Shown: positions 44,889-55,100 of the stretch, one piece after another
Position numbering within the stretch: the stretch's first letter is position 1
Layout of the letters: each line of letters starts with the position of its first letter
NCBI GenBank assembly: GCA_000431135.1
Contig: HF987891.1
Span: 11,913-75,912 of the forward strand
Direction: 5' to 3'
Origin: Clostridium sp. CAG:590
GTDB lineage: Bacteria > Bacillota > Clostridia > Lachnospirales > Lachnospiraceae
DNA length: 64,000 nucleotides
Translations under genes and position numbers: made by a program
Notes under the pieces: generated by a model
Told to the model about the DNA's origin: nothing
The model's database searches: none
Seen by the model: only the letters and a program-made list of their open reading frames with translations

Positions 44889-44996
44889 CTCTTATTCAGA
44901 GTGGTGGAGTCAGAAGGGACTACGAAGCCACGGCAACCCCATTGTTATTTGGAAGGTGCCGGCCTGAAGCGAGTTGAGATACTCGGTCAATAAGAG
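44889..44996 (+). ncRNA. SAM-I (S-box) riboswitch aptamer
   Basis: The closing stem pairs CTCTTATT (44889-44896) with AATAAGAG (44989-44996). Between them lie the conserved S-box elements: CAGAGTGGTGGAG, the GAAGCCACGGCAACC core, and GGTGCCGGCCTGA. SAM-I riboswitches bind S-adenosylmethionine and stop transcription of methionine and SAM genes. Here it stands upstream of metK, whose product makes SAM, so feedback control is direct. Confidence 0.95.
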
Positions 44997-45018
44997 GATT
45001 TGGATATAGTGAGCACAT

Positions 45019-45052
45019 AAACTTCAAATCCTCGTGGATTTGGAGTTTTTTT
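45019..45052 (+). terminator. Riboswitch terminator (expression platform)
   Basis: A 13-bp stem (45019-45031 with 45036-45048, one G-T pair) with a TCGT loop and a run of seven T. It lies 22 bp after the aptamer and would stop metK transcription when SAM is bound. Confidence 0.88.
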
Positions 45053-45059
45053 GTAGGGT

Positions 45060-45182
45060 AATCTTATAAGAAATGCAAAGCATTTCTTATAGATCGAAAA
45101 ATATACTTGCAGAGGGCAAGCTTGCTTGCATCCTGCAAGTGTACTTTTTTGATCTGTAGGATGTTTCATCCGTTATAAGATT
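45060..45182. repeat. MITE-like branched hairpin element in the metK leader
   Basis: A 123-bp segment closed by a perfect 10-bp terminal inverted repeat (45060-45069 with 45173-45182). Inside are a perfect 11-bp hairpin (45066-45076 with 45080-45090), a long imperfect hairpin (about 45091-45112 with 45133-45155) and a small one (45159-45163 with 45167-45171). It has no ORF. It sits between the riboswitch terminator and metK, so read-through RNA must contain it. Confidence 0.7.
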
Positions 45183-45261
45183 GTCCGGAAAAGGAACCGC
45201 ATAATCCAAGGTCAAGGATTATGAAGGAGATGTAGCGAACGCACAACACTGAGTAAGCTCT

Positions 45262-45356
45262 GCTTACGAAGTGGATGCCTGCTTACGAAGTGAACGTTTG
45301 CTTACGAAGTGAACGTCTGCTTACGAAGTGGATGCTTGCTTACGAAGTGAACATTC
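45262..45356. repeat. Five tandem 19-bp repeats before metK
   Basis: Five units beginning GCTTACGAAGTG start at 45262, 45281, 45300, 45319 and 45338. The last seven bases vary between two types (GATGCCT-like and AACGTTT-like). The first unit pairs with GTAAGC just upstream (45253-45258). A degenerate sixth unit may follow near 45358. They lie 60 bp before the metK start. Confidence 0.88.
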
Positions 45357-45415
45357 CCTCACGCAGTGTCTGTGCACAAACCCAGTTTTATTTCAATCAG
45401 GAGGAACCATATATT

Positions 45416-46603
45416 ATGGAGAAATTAATTTTTACATCCGAGTCCGTAACCGAAGGACATCCGGATAAGATCTGTGACCAGATCTCAGACGCCGTATTAG
45501 ATGCATTGATGGCACAGGACCCAAACAGCCGTGTCGCTTGTGAGACAGCTATTACAACAGGTCTTGTATTAGTAATGGGAGAGATCTCTACAAAAGGATA
45601 TGTAGATATTCAGAAGATCGTTCGTGAGACGATCCGTGAGATCGGTTATGACCGTGCAAAATACGGATTTGACTGTGATACATGCGGTGTTATCACAGCA
45701 ATTGATGAGCAGTCAAGCGATATTGCCATGGGTGTAGATAAGGCATTAGAAGCAAAAGAGAATTTAATGAGTGATGAAGATATCGAGGCAATTGGTGCAG
45801 GAGATCAGGGTATGATGTTCGGTTTTGCATCAAATGAGACAGAAGAGTATATGCCATATCCAATCAGTCTTGCACATAAATTAGCAAGAAAATTGACAGA
45901 GGTTCGTAAGAATGGAACACTTCCTTATCTTCGTCCGGATGGAAAAACACAGGTTTCTGTAGAATATGATGAGAATGGTAAGCCGTTCCGTCTTGAGGCA
46001 GTTGTATTGTCAACCCAGCATGACGCAGAGGTATCTCAGGAGCAGATTCATGAGGATATTAAGAAGTATGTATTTGATGAGATCCTTCCGGCAGATATGG
46101 TAGATGAGAACACCAAGTTCTTTATTAATCCAACCGGACGTTTCGTAATCGGTGGCCCGAATGGCGACTCTGGTCTTACCGGACGTAAGATCATTGTAGA
46201 CACTTATGGTGGATATGCCCGTCACGGTGGTGGAGCATTTTCCGGTAAGGACTGTACAAAGGTAGACCGTTCCGCTGCATATGCTGCAAGATATGTTGCA
46301 AAGAATATTGTAGCAGCAGGATTAGCTGATAAATGTGAGATTCAGTTGTCTTATGCGATTGGTGTGGCACAGCCAACTTCTGTTCGTGTAGATACATTTG
46401 GAACAAGCAAACTGACAGAGGAAGAGTTGGTAGGCATTGTACGGAAACATTTTGATCTCCGCCCGGCAGGCATTATCAAGATGTTAGATCTTCGCCGTCC
46501 AATCTACAAACAGACCGCTGCATATGGTCATTTTGGACGTACAGATCTGGATTTGCCATGGGAGAAATTAGACATGGTAGATACATTAAAGCAGTATGCA
46601 TAA
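45416..46603 (+). CDS. metK: S-adenosylmethionine synthetase
   Basis: 395 aa. ATG 45416 lies behind AGGAGGAACC, and the protein opens [22 protein letters not shown] as MetK does. The 47 in-frame residues upstream are translation of the 19-bp repeats and are not expected to be made. Key motifs are GHPDK, the [12 protein letters not shown] signature and [19 protein letters not shown]. It joins ATP and methionine to give SAM, cofactor for methylation and for the radical SAM enzymes in this window. It is under SAM-I riboswitch control and ends in a terminator. Confidence 0.97.
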   Translation: MEKLIFTSESVTEGHPDKICDQISDAVLDALMAQDPNSRVACETAITTGLVLVMGEISTKGYVDIQKIVRETIREIGYDRAKYGFDCDTCGVITAIDEQSSDIAMGVDKALEAKENLMSDEDIEAIGAGDQGMMFGFASNETEEYMPYPISLAHKLARKLTEVRKNGTLPYLRPDGKTQVSVEYDENGKPFRLEAVVLSTQHDAEVSQEQIHEDIKKYVFDEILPADMVDENTKFFINPTGRFVIGGPNGDSGLTGRKIIVDTYGGYARHGGGAFSGKDCTKVDRSAAYAARYVAKNIVAAGLADKCEIQLSYAIGVAQPTSVRVDTFGTSKLTEEELVGIVRKHFDLRPAGIIKMLDLRRPIYKQTAAYGHFGRTDLDLPWEKLDMVDTLKQYA

Positions 46604-46670
46604 TACCGGATGTGGTTGTAATCGTACAATAGATATCACAACGTTTTATTGTTGATATTCATAAAAGAAA

Positions 46671-46703
46671 AGGCGTTAAGTAATTAATACTTAGCGCCTT
46701 TTT
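46671..46703 (+). terminator. Terminator of metK
   Basis: A 12-bp stem (46671-46682 with 46688-46699, one G-T pair) and a T-rich tail. It lies between the convergent metK and degV genes and may serve both. Confidence 0.87.
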
Positions 46704-46741
46704 CTGACATATCCCTATGATCCAAAAATGTCTGATATCTT

Positions 46742-47629
46742 TTATTCAGTACGTTCCTTTCCCCAGAAGAAGAGTGCAACCGTTCCCGGTCCGGTATGAC
46801 TTCCGATAACGGTTCCGATATTGTTGATCTCTACTTTACCGTCCAGATTCGGGAATTTAGATTCAATGAGATCGGCAACAGCGCGTGCGTCTTCATAACA
46901 TGCGGACTGGCTGATGTAGCATTTGCCATCGTAATTAAGACCGTCTCTTGCTAATTCCTCCATCTTGCCAACAATTGCTTTGATGACTTTCTTCTTAGAA
47001 CGAACCTTCTCACGGACGATCAATTTACCCTCGTTATTTACATTCATCAATGGGCAGATATTTAACATGTTACCAATGGTTCCGGCTGTCTTAGAAATAC
47101 GGCCACCGCGGATAAAGAATGTAAGATCGCTGGAAAAGAACCAGTGATTCAGATTCAAAAGGTGTTCCGTTGCCCAATCTTTCAAAGCGTCAATATCCAG
47201 TCCTTCATCCCGTTTAGTTGCAAGCTCGTCCATTAAAAGCCCGTAACCGGAAGATGCTGCCAAAGAATCGATCATGTAGATCTTGCGGTCCGGAAATTCT
47301 TCTAATAACATGTCTCTGGCAATGCATGCAGAGTTGTATACACCGGAAATACCGGAAGACAGGGTGAAATGCAGAATGTCTTTTCCCTCCTGTAAAAATG
47401 GGCGGAAATAATCCACAAATTCATCTGCGTTGACCTGTGAAGTCTTGGTCATGGCACCATCAGCCATCTTCTGATAGAATTCCGGAAACGGAATGGATTG
47501 TCCAAGATCGTCCGGATAAGTAATATCATCCAACATAAAATGAAAACATATATAGTGAATATCTCTCTGTTCAAAATGTTCTTTGGATAAGTCTGCTGTA
47601 GAACAGCAGGAAAGAATATAGTCGCTCAT
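46742..47629 (-). CDS. DegV-family fatty-acid-binding protein
   Basis: 295 aa. ATG 47629 follows GGGAGG; the frame upstream is promoter DNA. It has the DegV layout: N-terminal SCCSTADLSKE, the lipid-binding TKTSQVNADEF and TLSSGISGVYNSA segments, FFIRGGRISKTAG, and the terminal GTVIGSHTGPGTVALFFWG. DegV (FakB-like) proteins bind a fatty acid and may present it to the kinase FakA. No FakA gene is in the window. Confidence 0.9.
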   Translation of the reverse strand: MSDYILSCCSTADLSKEHFEQRDIHYICFHFMLDDITYPDDLGQSIPFPEFYQKMADGAMTKTSQVNADEFVDYFRPFLQEGKDILHFTLSSGISGVYNSACIARDMLLEEFPDRKIYMIDSLAASSGYGLLMDELATKRDEGLDIDALKDWATEHLLNLNHWFFSSDLTFFIRGGRISKTAGTIGNMLNICPLMNVNNEGKLIVREKVRSKKKVIKAIVGKMEELARDGLNYDGKCYISQSACYEDARAVADLIESKFPNLDGKVEINNIGTVIGSHTGPGTVALFFWGKERTE

Positions 47630-47939
47630 AAAAACCTCCCTTGTGTAAACATACATATAATTATATGCAATATATAAAACAATTATAACATATCTGAAAT
47701 GCAGATACTAGAAGTTTCTATGTCCAAGGTATAAGTTTAAGAAGCAGTTTGGTCAGGAAAGATGGAAATGACTTAGTATAGAATTCAATTCCCGCACAAA
47801 AAGATGGATATACGTTGTCAACAATGATACAATCATGTTAAGTATCAGATAGTACTTGTACGGAAACATACATTGTTATTTGCGTCTGACTATTGTACCG
47901 CGTGCAGACTAATGTAGATTAAGACGGGGGAATTATATT
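47630..47939. other. Intergenic region between degV and the transglutaminase-like gene
   Basis: 310 bp without a gene. Near degV it is AT-rich and probably holds that promoter. Before the plus-strand gene, GGAAAC (47862-47867) and CGTC (47883-47886), 15 bp apart, resemble an ECF sigma promoter with slightly short spacing. GATAC and GTATC arms around 47826-47846 may form a weak hairpin. Nothing else stands out. Confidence 0.4.
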
Positions 47940-48866
47940 ATGAGGAAGATAATCGGGATTATTCTGGAAATATTGTTTATATGGATGTGTGTAATTCCTG
48001 TATGTGCACAGGATGGGGGATGTGTTGTTGTCAAAGACCGGGCTTCCTTTTATCAGGAGATCTCGAAGCAGATCCTGTCACACCAGAAAAGTAAGGTGTA
48101 TATTACGGATGTAGGATCGCTTGGAAATGATCTGGATGAATTATTAAATGGGTATTATTATCATTATGATGCGGACAATCCCACTGCAAGTGGAAGTTAT
48201 CTGTGTTACTACATGGAGAGTTGGAAGGTAGAGTACTATAAAGGCGGTAGATACGGAGACGGACATAACTGTAAGATGGAGGTTATAATATCTTATAGTT
48301 ATCCAAAGAACGAAACAGATATCTATTTAAAAAAAATGAAAGAGCTTGCCGCAAGCCTTAAAAAGGATACAGACTATAAGAGTGTTAAAGCGGTACACGA
48401 TTATCTTATCAAGAATTATGAGTATGATCACAGCATGGTGAACCGGTCAGATTATGATGGATATATGACCGGGAAAATGGTATGCCAGGGATATTGTACG
48501 GCAGCATTTTATCTGTTGTCGGAGATGGGGATACCTGCAAGGGTTGTATTGGGCTCATCCGAGGATTACCAGAAGGATACCGATCATGCGTGGAATGTGG
48601 TCCGGGTAGACGGTAAATGGTACAATATGGATGTCACATGGGATGACGGCGGCTGGCTGCCGGATTATACCTTCTTTTTGAAGAGTGATGCAGATTTTTA
48701 CCAGCATACGAGAGAGGGATATTATGACTATGACAAGGATATGGCATTGTCTTCTTATCCGGTAAGAGATCCGAAACGGACGATTGGCGGATGTATTATT
48801 TTTCTTGTGATCATAATAGATGCAGGCATGATAATCAGGAGAAAGAGACGGCAACAAGAGGAATAG
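47940..48866 (+). CDS. Secreted transglutaminase-like protein with C-terminal membrane helix
   Basis: 308 aa. A signal peptide (residues 1-23, VCA cleavage) precedes a transglutaminase-core domain with the triad Cys186 (MVCQGYCTAAF), His216 (DHAWNVV) and Asp231 (WYNMDVTWDD). A membrane helix near 282-300 and a basic tail anchor it. Bacterial members act as proteases or as peptide-binding folds at the cell surface. A possible ECF promoter precedes it. Confidence 0.83.
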   Translation: MRKIIGIILEILFIWMCVIPVCAQDGGCVVVKDRASFYQEISKQILSHQKSKVYITDVGSLGNDLDELLNGYYYHYDADNPTASGSYLCYYMESWKVEYYKGGRYGDGHNCKMEVIISYSYPKNETDIYLKKMKELAASLKKDTDYKSVKAVHDYLIKNYEYDHSMVNRSDYDGYMTGKMVCQGYCTAAFYLLSEMGIPARVVLGSSEDYQKDTDHAWNVVRVDGKWYNMDVTWDDGGWLPDYTFFLKSDADFYQHTREGYYDYDKDMALSSYPVRDPKRTIGGCIIFLVIIIDAGMIIRRKRRQQEE

Positions 48867-48894
48867 AACGATGAAAAGTATACAACATTTAGAA

Positions 48895-48932
48895 AAAGCA
48901 GGTCTTTTGAGGAAAAAGGACTTGCTTTTTTT
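48895..48932 (+). terminator. Terminator after the transglutaminase-like gene
   Basis: A 10-bp stem (48895-48904 with 48919-48928, one G-T pair) merging into a run of seven T. Confidence 0.78.
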
Positions 48933-49050
48933 GAATTTATTTATACAATAATAAGTAAGTGTGCATATTTGTCGGTGGACAGTAGATGCATACGATACGA
49001 AGCAATTGTAGTAGATCGGGTGAGAAATTACCTGAAGTTAGGAGAGTATC

Positions 49051-49887
49051 ATGAACAAATTAGAGCTTCAGAAGAAAGCAAATCAGCTTAGAAAGCACAT
49101 TGTGACTTCTTTGCATGCTGCGAAATGTGGACATCCGGGTGGATCGTTATCCGCAGCAGACATTATTACGTATTTGTATTTTGAGGAGATGAATGTAGAT
49201 CCTAAGAATCCGAAGAAGGAAGACAGGGATCGTTTTGTATTGTCAAAGGGACATGTGGCACCGGCATTATATGGTGCACTTGCCATGAAGGGATATTTTC
49301 CGGAGGAAGAGCTTTTGAAACTTCGTAAGACCGGACAGATGTTACAGGGACATCCGGATATGAAAGGAACTCCCGGAATAGATATGTCGGCAGGTTCTTT
49401 AGGACAGGGTATTTCAGTTGCTGTTGGTATGGCATTATCAGCGAAGCTTTCTAATGAGGATTATCGTGTATATACATTATTAGGAGATGGAGAGATTCAG
49501 GAAGGTCAGGTCTGGGAGGCTTCTATGTTTGCGGGACATCGCAAACTGGACAATCTCGTTGTAATCGTAGACAACAATAATTTGCAGATTGACGGAAGCA
49601 TTGAGGATGTATGTTCTCCTTATCCGATCGCAGACAAGTTCAAAGCATTTAATTTCCATGTAATTGAGATAGATGGCCATGATTTTGATGCGATCGAGGC
49701 AGCATTTAAAGAGGCAAAACAGACAAAGGGTATGCCGACTGCAATTATCGCAAAGACGATCAAAGGAAAGGGTGTTTCCTTCATGGAGAACCAGGCTTCA
49801 TGGCATGGTGCAGCACCAAATGATGAACAGTATGCAGTAGCAATGGAAGATTTGGAAAAGGAGGCAGCCACATTATGTCAGAAGTAA
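49051..49887 (+). CDS. Transketolase, N-terminal subunit
   Basis: 278 aa carrying the thiamine-diphosphate-binding half of transketolase. His residues of CGHPGGSLS and SKGHVAPALY and the GDGEIQEGQVWEA metal/ThDP motif are present, ending with IAKTIKGKGVSFMEN. Split transketolases of two genes are normal in clostridia. With the next subunit and RpiB it runs the non-oxidative pentose phosphate pathway. Its last 13 bp overlap the partner gene. Confidence 0.93.
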   Translation: MNKLELQKKANQLRKHIVTSLHAAKCGHPGGSLSAADIITYLYFEEMNVDPKNPKKEDRDRFVLSKGHVAPALYGALAMKGYFPEEELLKLRKTGQMLQGHPDMKGTPGIDMSAGSLGQGISVAVGMALSAKLSNEDYRVYTLLGDGEIQEGQVWEASMFAGHRKLDNLVVIVDNNNLQIDGSIEDVCSPYPIADKFKAFNFHVIEIDGHDFDAIEAAFKEAKQTKGMPTAIIAKTIKGKGVSFMENQASWHGAAPNDEQYAVAMEDLEKEAATLCQK

Positions 49888-50813
49888 AGAAGATTGCAAC
49901 TCGTGAGAGTTACGGAAATGCTTTAGTAGAACTTGGAAGAGAGCATGACAATGTTGTTGTATTGGATGCTGATCTTGCAGCAGCAACCAAGACGGGGATT
50001 TTTAAGAAAGAATTTCCGGAAAGACACATCGATTGCGGTATTGCTGAGTGTAATATGATTGGAATTGCCGGCGGTCTTTCTTTGACAGGCAAGGTTCCTT
50101 TTGCAAGTAGTTTTGCAATGTTTGCAGCTGGACGTGCGTTTGAACAGGTTCGTAATACGGTTGGTTATCCCAAATTAAATGTAAAGATTGGTGCAACTCA
50201 TGCAGGAATCTCTGTTGGTGAGGATGGTGCAACACATCAGTGTAATGAAGATATTGCGTTGATGAGAACAATCCCGAATATGGTAATCATTAATCCGGCG
50301 GATGATGTAGAAGCAAGGGCGGCTGTCAAAGCTGCATATGAACATGTAGGTCCCGTTTACCTCCGCTTTGGAAGACTTGCAGCACCGGTGATCAATGATA
50401 ATCCGGAATATAAGTTTGAATTGGGAAAAGGTGTGACATTGCGGGAAGGCAAAGATATTACAATTGTTGCGACAGGATTGGAAGTATCCTTTGCATTAGA
50501 AGCAGCACAAATGTTGGAAAAGGATGGAATTGATGCGAGAGTAATCAATATTCATACGATCAAACCAATTGACGAAGAGATCATTGTAAAGGCTGCAAAG
50601 GAGACAAAGAAGATCTTTACAGTAGAAGAACATTCTATTATTGGTGGTTTGGGATCGGCAGTATGTGACGTTGTTTGTGAGAAACAGCCTGCACCGGTAT
50701 ACAAGATCGGAATGAGAGATCGTTTTGGAGAGTCAGGACCGGCAATGGAACTTCTTCACAAATATGAATTGGATGCAGAAGGCATTTACAATCAGATCAA
50801 AGAGAATATGTAA
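49875..50813 (+). CDS. Transketolase, C-terminal subunit
   Basis: 312 aa with the pyrimidine-binding domain (residues about 5-165, DADLAAATKTGIF and the catalytic Glu in CGIAECNMIGIAGG) and the C-terminal transketolase domain (about 185-305). It forms a heteromer with the product of the overlapping upstream gene and moves two-carbon units between sugar phosphates. DXS-like enzymes share this fold, but the split layout favours transketolase. Confidence 0.93.
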   Translation: MSEVKKIATRESYGNALVELGREHDNVVVLDADLAAATKTGIFKKEFPERHIDCGIAECNMIGIAGGLSLTGKVPFASSFAMFAAGRAFEQVRNTVGYPKLNVKIGATHAGISVGEDGATHQCNEDIALMRTIPNMVIINPADDVEARAAVKAAYEHVGPVYLRFGRLAAPVINDNPEYKFELGKGVTLREGKDITIVATGLEVSFALEAAQMLEKDGIDARVINIHTIKPIDEEIIVKAAKETKKIFTVEEHSIIGGLGSAVCDVVCEKQPAPVYKIGMRDRFGESGPAMELLHKYELDAEGIYNQIKENM

Positions 50814-50821
50814 AAGAGCAT

Positions 50822-50856
50822 AAAAAGGACGGATACAGGTTGTATCCGTCCTTTTT
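50822..50856 (+). terminator. Terminator of the transketolase operon
   Basis: A perfect 15-bp stem (50822-50836 with 50842-50856) with a 5-base loop whose right arm ends in five T. Confidence 0.92.
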
Positions 50857-50913
50857 ACTTTACAGGAAAGTTCGTCGCAGGCGCAAAAAAGAGCCGCAGG
50901 CGACGTTTTGTTT

Positions 50914-52005
50914 TTAGACGATTTCGAGGATCGTGTTGACTACGTTATCGTTCTGCTCTGGTTTCATGAAACAGAAACGGATGTATTTGTCACCTAATCC
51001 CTCGTAATCGGTACAATCGCGGATCATAAAACCACGCTTGATGCAGTAATCGAATACATCGGATGCAGTCTGATCTTCTTTGAGCAGTTTGATCAATACG
51101 AAATTGGCTTCCGGTTTGAAGACCTTGATCGTTTTCCTGCTGCATAGTGCGGAATAGATCAGGTTTCGTTCGGTCTGGATCAGACTCTTTGTAAGATTGA
51201 TGTAATGGTCATCGGAAAACATGACACCGGCAACGGAGGCATATACGTTGATATTCCAAGGAGTCTTTTCGTTGGTGGTCTCTTCCAAAAAGTCTTCGTT
51301 GTTGGTGATCGCATAACCGAGGCGGAGACCAGGGGATGCAAAGAATTTGGAAACACTTCGCAATACGATAAGATTGTCATATTTTTTGGTAAGTGCAATA
51401 GAGGAAATTAAGTGGACATCTTTTACAAATTCCACATAAGTCTCATCTACCATGACAAAGATGTTAAGTTCTAAACACCGTGCAAGGATCATATCCATCT
51501 GATCTTTGGTGATCACTTTGCTGGTTGGATTATTTGGATTACAGATGATCAGAAGATCAATGGATTCATGGAGTGCCTTTAAGAACATATCCACATCCAG
51601 TTCAAAATCATCTAAGTTCTTTAACATGTAAGTAGAAATCTCACTTCCTGCAAGCTGTGCAGCACGTCCATATTCGGAATAGGTCGGTCCGATGATCATA
51701 GTCTGCTTAGGAGCAAGTGTCTTAATTGTCAAGTCGATCAATTCGGATGTTCCGTTTCCTAAAATGATCTTATCCGGATCTGCACTGCAATAGTTGGAAA
51801 TTGCTTCCCGCAGACTGGCGTAATCGCGATCCGGGTATGCTTTGATGGCATCCACGTTGTCGATCAGTGCCTGTCTGGCAACCGGAGAGATGCCGAGCGG
51901 ATTGACATTCGAAGCATAAGGAATGATGGATTCCTGATCTATATGATAACGTTTTGCAATAACTTCGAGGTCACTGCCGTGAAAGGATTGTGCTACCTTG
52001 CCCAT
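50914..52005 (-). CDS. Class I/II PLP aminotransferase (HisC/CobD type)
   Basis: 363 aa fold-type I PLP enzyme. The cofactor Lys lies in SVSKFFASPGLRLGY, with NPNNPTS and VDETYVEF ahead of it. The opening FHGSDLEVIAKRYHIDQESIIPYASNVNPLG resembles threonine-phosphate decarboxylase CobD and histidinol-phosphate aminotransferase, which are hard to tell apart. No histidine or cobalamin genes are nearby to decide. AAGAAGG precedes ATG 52005; it is divergent from the DUF5717 gene. Confidence 0.85.
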   Translation of the reverse strand: MGKVAQSFHGSDLEVIAKRYHIDQESIIPYASNVNPLGISPVARQALIDNVDAIKAYPDRDYASLREAISNYCSADPDKIILGNGTSELIDLTIKTLAPKQTMIIGPTYSEYGRAAQLAGSEISTYMLKNLDDFELDVDMFLKALHESIDLLIICNPNNPTSKVITKDQMDMILARCLELNIFVMVDETYVEFVKDVHLISSIALTKKYDNLIVLRSVSKFFASPGLRLGYAITNNEDFLEETTNEKTPWNINVYASVAGVMFSDDHYINLTKSLIQTERNLIYSALCSRKTIKVFKPEANFVLIKLLKEDQTASDVFDYCIKRGFMIRDCTDYEGLGDKYIRFCFMKPEQNDNVVNTILEIV

Positions 52006-52051
52006 AAAATTAACCTTCTTTCTATTTGTTCTTTTCTTATCAAATGAAATT

Positions 52052-52060
52052 TGGTATAAT
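52052..52060 (+). promoter_or_regulatory. Extended -10 promoter of the DUF5717 gene
   Basis: TGGTATAAT (52052-52060) is an extended -10 element. No good -35 lies 17 bp upstream, as is common for this promoter type. It is 47 bp before ATG 52108. Confidence 0.55.
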
Positions 52061-52107
52061 TATAACATTGAACCCTACGAAACATCAAGAGAAATAAGGA
52101 AATACCA

Positions 52108-55100
52108 ATGAAGAGCAAAGTTGAACAGTATGCGAAAGGTGATTTCTATGTAGAATATCCGGAGATCCATCTTTCGAAGAAGTATTTACAATTGAAGATA
52201 GAAGCAGGAAGCGTATATCAGGGAAGCATTCAGGTTACATCCGGTAATGATGTGGCAATGAAGATGATGGTCTATGATGACGCTTATTTATTGTGCCTTT
52301 CTGATCATAGTCTGGTTGGTAAAAAAGGGGAGATTTCATTTTCTTTTGATGCAACGTGCAGGAAAAGAGGAAGTGTCTACGACGGTACTATTCGGTTAAT
52401 TGGGAACGGAACGGAGATTACAGTTCCTTACAACATTGAGATTGTGGCACCATTTATTGATGTAAATGGAATTGCACTGGAAGATCTGATGAAATTCTCG
52501 GCATTGGCGGAGACAAACTGGGAAAAGGCACTTCAGATATTTTATTCCGAAGAATTTGCAAGAACTTTGTTAGCAGGTCAGGAAGAATACTTAGAGGCAT
52601 ATAGAAGTCTCAGGGATTCTGTGGATAAGAATCAGGCGTTGGAAGAATTTCTGGTATACATTCATAAGAAACGGGCACTTATGTTACAGGTGGAACATGA
52701 TCGGTTTCAGTTCCGTTTTCCGAAGATGAGGGAAGATCATGAGCTGGTTCTGCGTAAGAATACATGGGGATATTGCAAGATGCATGTGCGGACGGATGCA
52801 CGATTCATTACGATTCATCAGGAATCCGTATGCAGTATGGATTTTCAGGATGACCGGTTTGCAGTTTCTTATTCTTTAGATCCGGAACAGTTAGATGAAG
52901 ATAAACAGGCACAGGGACAGATCATCATTGAGAATACATATCAGAAGATTGTTGTTAATGTGATCGTCAAAGAGGCGGAAGAAGGTTCCCGTGTATTAGT
53001 ACATAGAGATCATGACCGGCGGCTTAAGAAGTTAGAGATTGCGGCTGTGGTGCATAATTATGTAGATTATCGGATTGGGCTGATGTCGATTGAACAGTTC
53101 ATTGAAAAGACACGGCAATCACTGCACAAGCTGATCTCCTTTGAACCTGAGACGGGTATATATAAGTTAGGATTGCTGCACATGTGTATTCTTGCCGGGC
53201 AGGAAGAGACAGCCAGACAGGAGATCCGGCGTATGGAAGCGGATATGGATAAGACAGTGGAAGGCAGACGCGAACATTGCTATTATCTGTATCTGAAGGC
53301 ATTGTTGTCCAAGGAGGCACGGCAGATCGTAAGAGCCTGTGAAGAGATTGAACAGGCGCTGTCGACAGAGAAAGATAAACTGTTCTATTTCTGGCTTTTG
53401 ATCTATTTAGATGAGCGTTATCAAAAGGATAAACAGTGGTTGTTCAGTCAGATAGAAGGACTCTATCTGGGAGGCTACAATAGTCCGGTTCTTGCAATTG
53501 AAGTATGCGATCTGTTGAATCAGGATCCGTTACTTCTTAAAAAATTATCTGCGGTTGAGATTGCGGCAATCCGGTTTGGACTTCGCAATCATTATCTCAG
53601 CAAAGAGGCAGAAGAAGAATTCATACAACTGGCAGGTAGAGAGCGGGATTTCCGGTCACAGGTGTTTGCCCTGCTTTGTACAATATATGAATTTACAAAT
53701 CGACCGGAGATCATTCGGATCATTTGCAGTATGCTGATCCGTGGAGGTAAGGTAGAACAACGCTATCATAAGTATTATCTCGAAGGAATCAAATGTGGGT
53801 ACAAGCTGGTAGGAATTCAGGAGAATTATCTGCACAGTATGGATAAGAGCCGGTATGATGTGATCCCGGATTCTGTATTGCGGTATTTTAATTATAAGAG
53901 CAGTCTGACGGATGCAGAGTATGCGTATCTCTATGCCAACGTGATCCAGAATAAGAGAAGATATCTTGGTCAGTATGAGGAGTACCTTCCGAATATGATG
54001 GCATTTATGGAAGGGCAGATCGTAAAGGGCAACATGAGTGATGATCTAAGCGTTATATACGGAGAGTTTTTAAGACCGCAGGCGGTCACAGCTCACTTTG
54101 CGGCAAGTCTGGTAAATGTGATATTCAAACGCAAATTAGTGGTGGCAAATGATAATATTACAGGAGTTGTGATCTCTCACAAGGAATTAGAAAAGGAGCA
54201 GTGGGTTCCGGTTGTCAACCATGTGGCTTATGTAGATATGATTACGGAATCAGCGGTAGTTTCGTTGGTAGACAGCAATCATAACCGGTATATTAGTACG
54301 ATACCATACAAATTGCAGAAATTGGTGGATGAGTCCGAATATATGGAGATCCTCGGAATGTACGCAGGGGATGACTATCGGTATGTTCTGTATCGATATG
54401 ATGAATGGAAAGCATATGATGCGACGAATGCCAAAGAAGTCAATATTGCAAGAGATCTGTTAGCATTTAAAGAGATCAGTGAAGAGACGAAGCAGCAGGC
54501 GATTTACGGAATTGTCCGTTATTATAGAGAACATCTGGATATGGATATTCTACGCAGTTATCTGGACCGTGTGGACATGGATTATGTACTGCCGGCAGAG
54601 AGTGTGGAATATATGAATTACCTGATCATGTGCGGCTTGTATGATAAAGCATATGCAGCAGTGAAACGGTTCGGGTATCAGGAGGTAATGCCGGAGAATC
54701 TGGCACTGCTGGTTAGTGCAATGAAAGAATTTTCACAGTATGCAAAGGAAGAGACGTTAATCTCAGTTGCGAATTATCTGTATCGCATGGGACAGGATAC
54801 CGTGGATGTGTTAAGTTATCTGATTGATTATTATCAGGGCGGCGTGCAGGACATGTTAAAATTATGGAAACGTGCCAGCAGCCGTTTGACCCGGTTAGAT
54901 CTTTTTGAAGAGAATATTCTTTGTGAAACGTTATATACGGAACAATGGCACAAGGATGTATTCCGGGTATTTGAATCGTATCTTCGTAAGAAACGGAGAG
55001 GTATGGTGATCAAAGCATTTTTCAAACGGGCAGCATTTGCTTATCTGGTGGAAGATGATGATATACCGGCCGTATTTTTTGATGATCTGTATGAGCAAAT

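Noticed and set aside
45262..45356. 19-bp repeats as a CRISPR array
   Set aside because: Too short and without unique spacers.
45275..45415. 47-codon N-terminal extension of MetK
   Set aside because: It only translates the 19-bp repeats; a perfect ribosome binding site and the conserved MetK start are at 45416.
48871..48950. Short ORF after the transglutaminase-like gene
   Set aside because: It runs through the terminator hairpin and T run.
50872..50904. Hairpin near the end of the aminotransferase gene as its terminator
   Set aside because: The stem has an internal mismatch and no T tail on the minus strand; evidence too weak to list.
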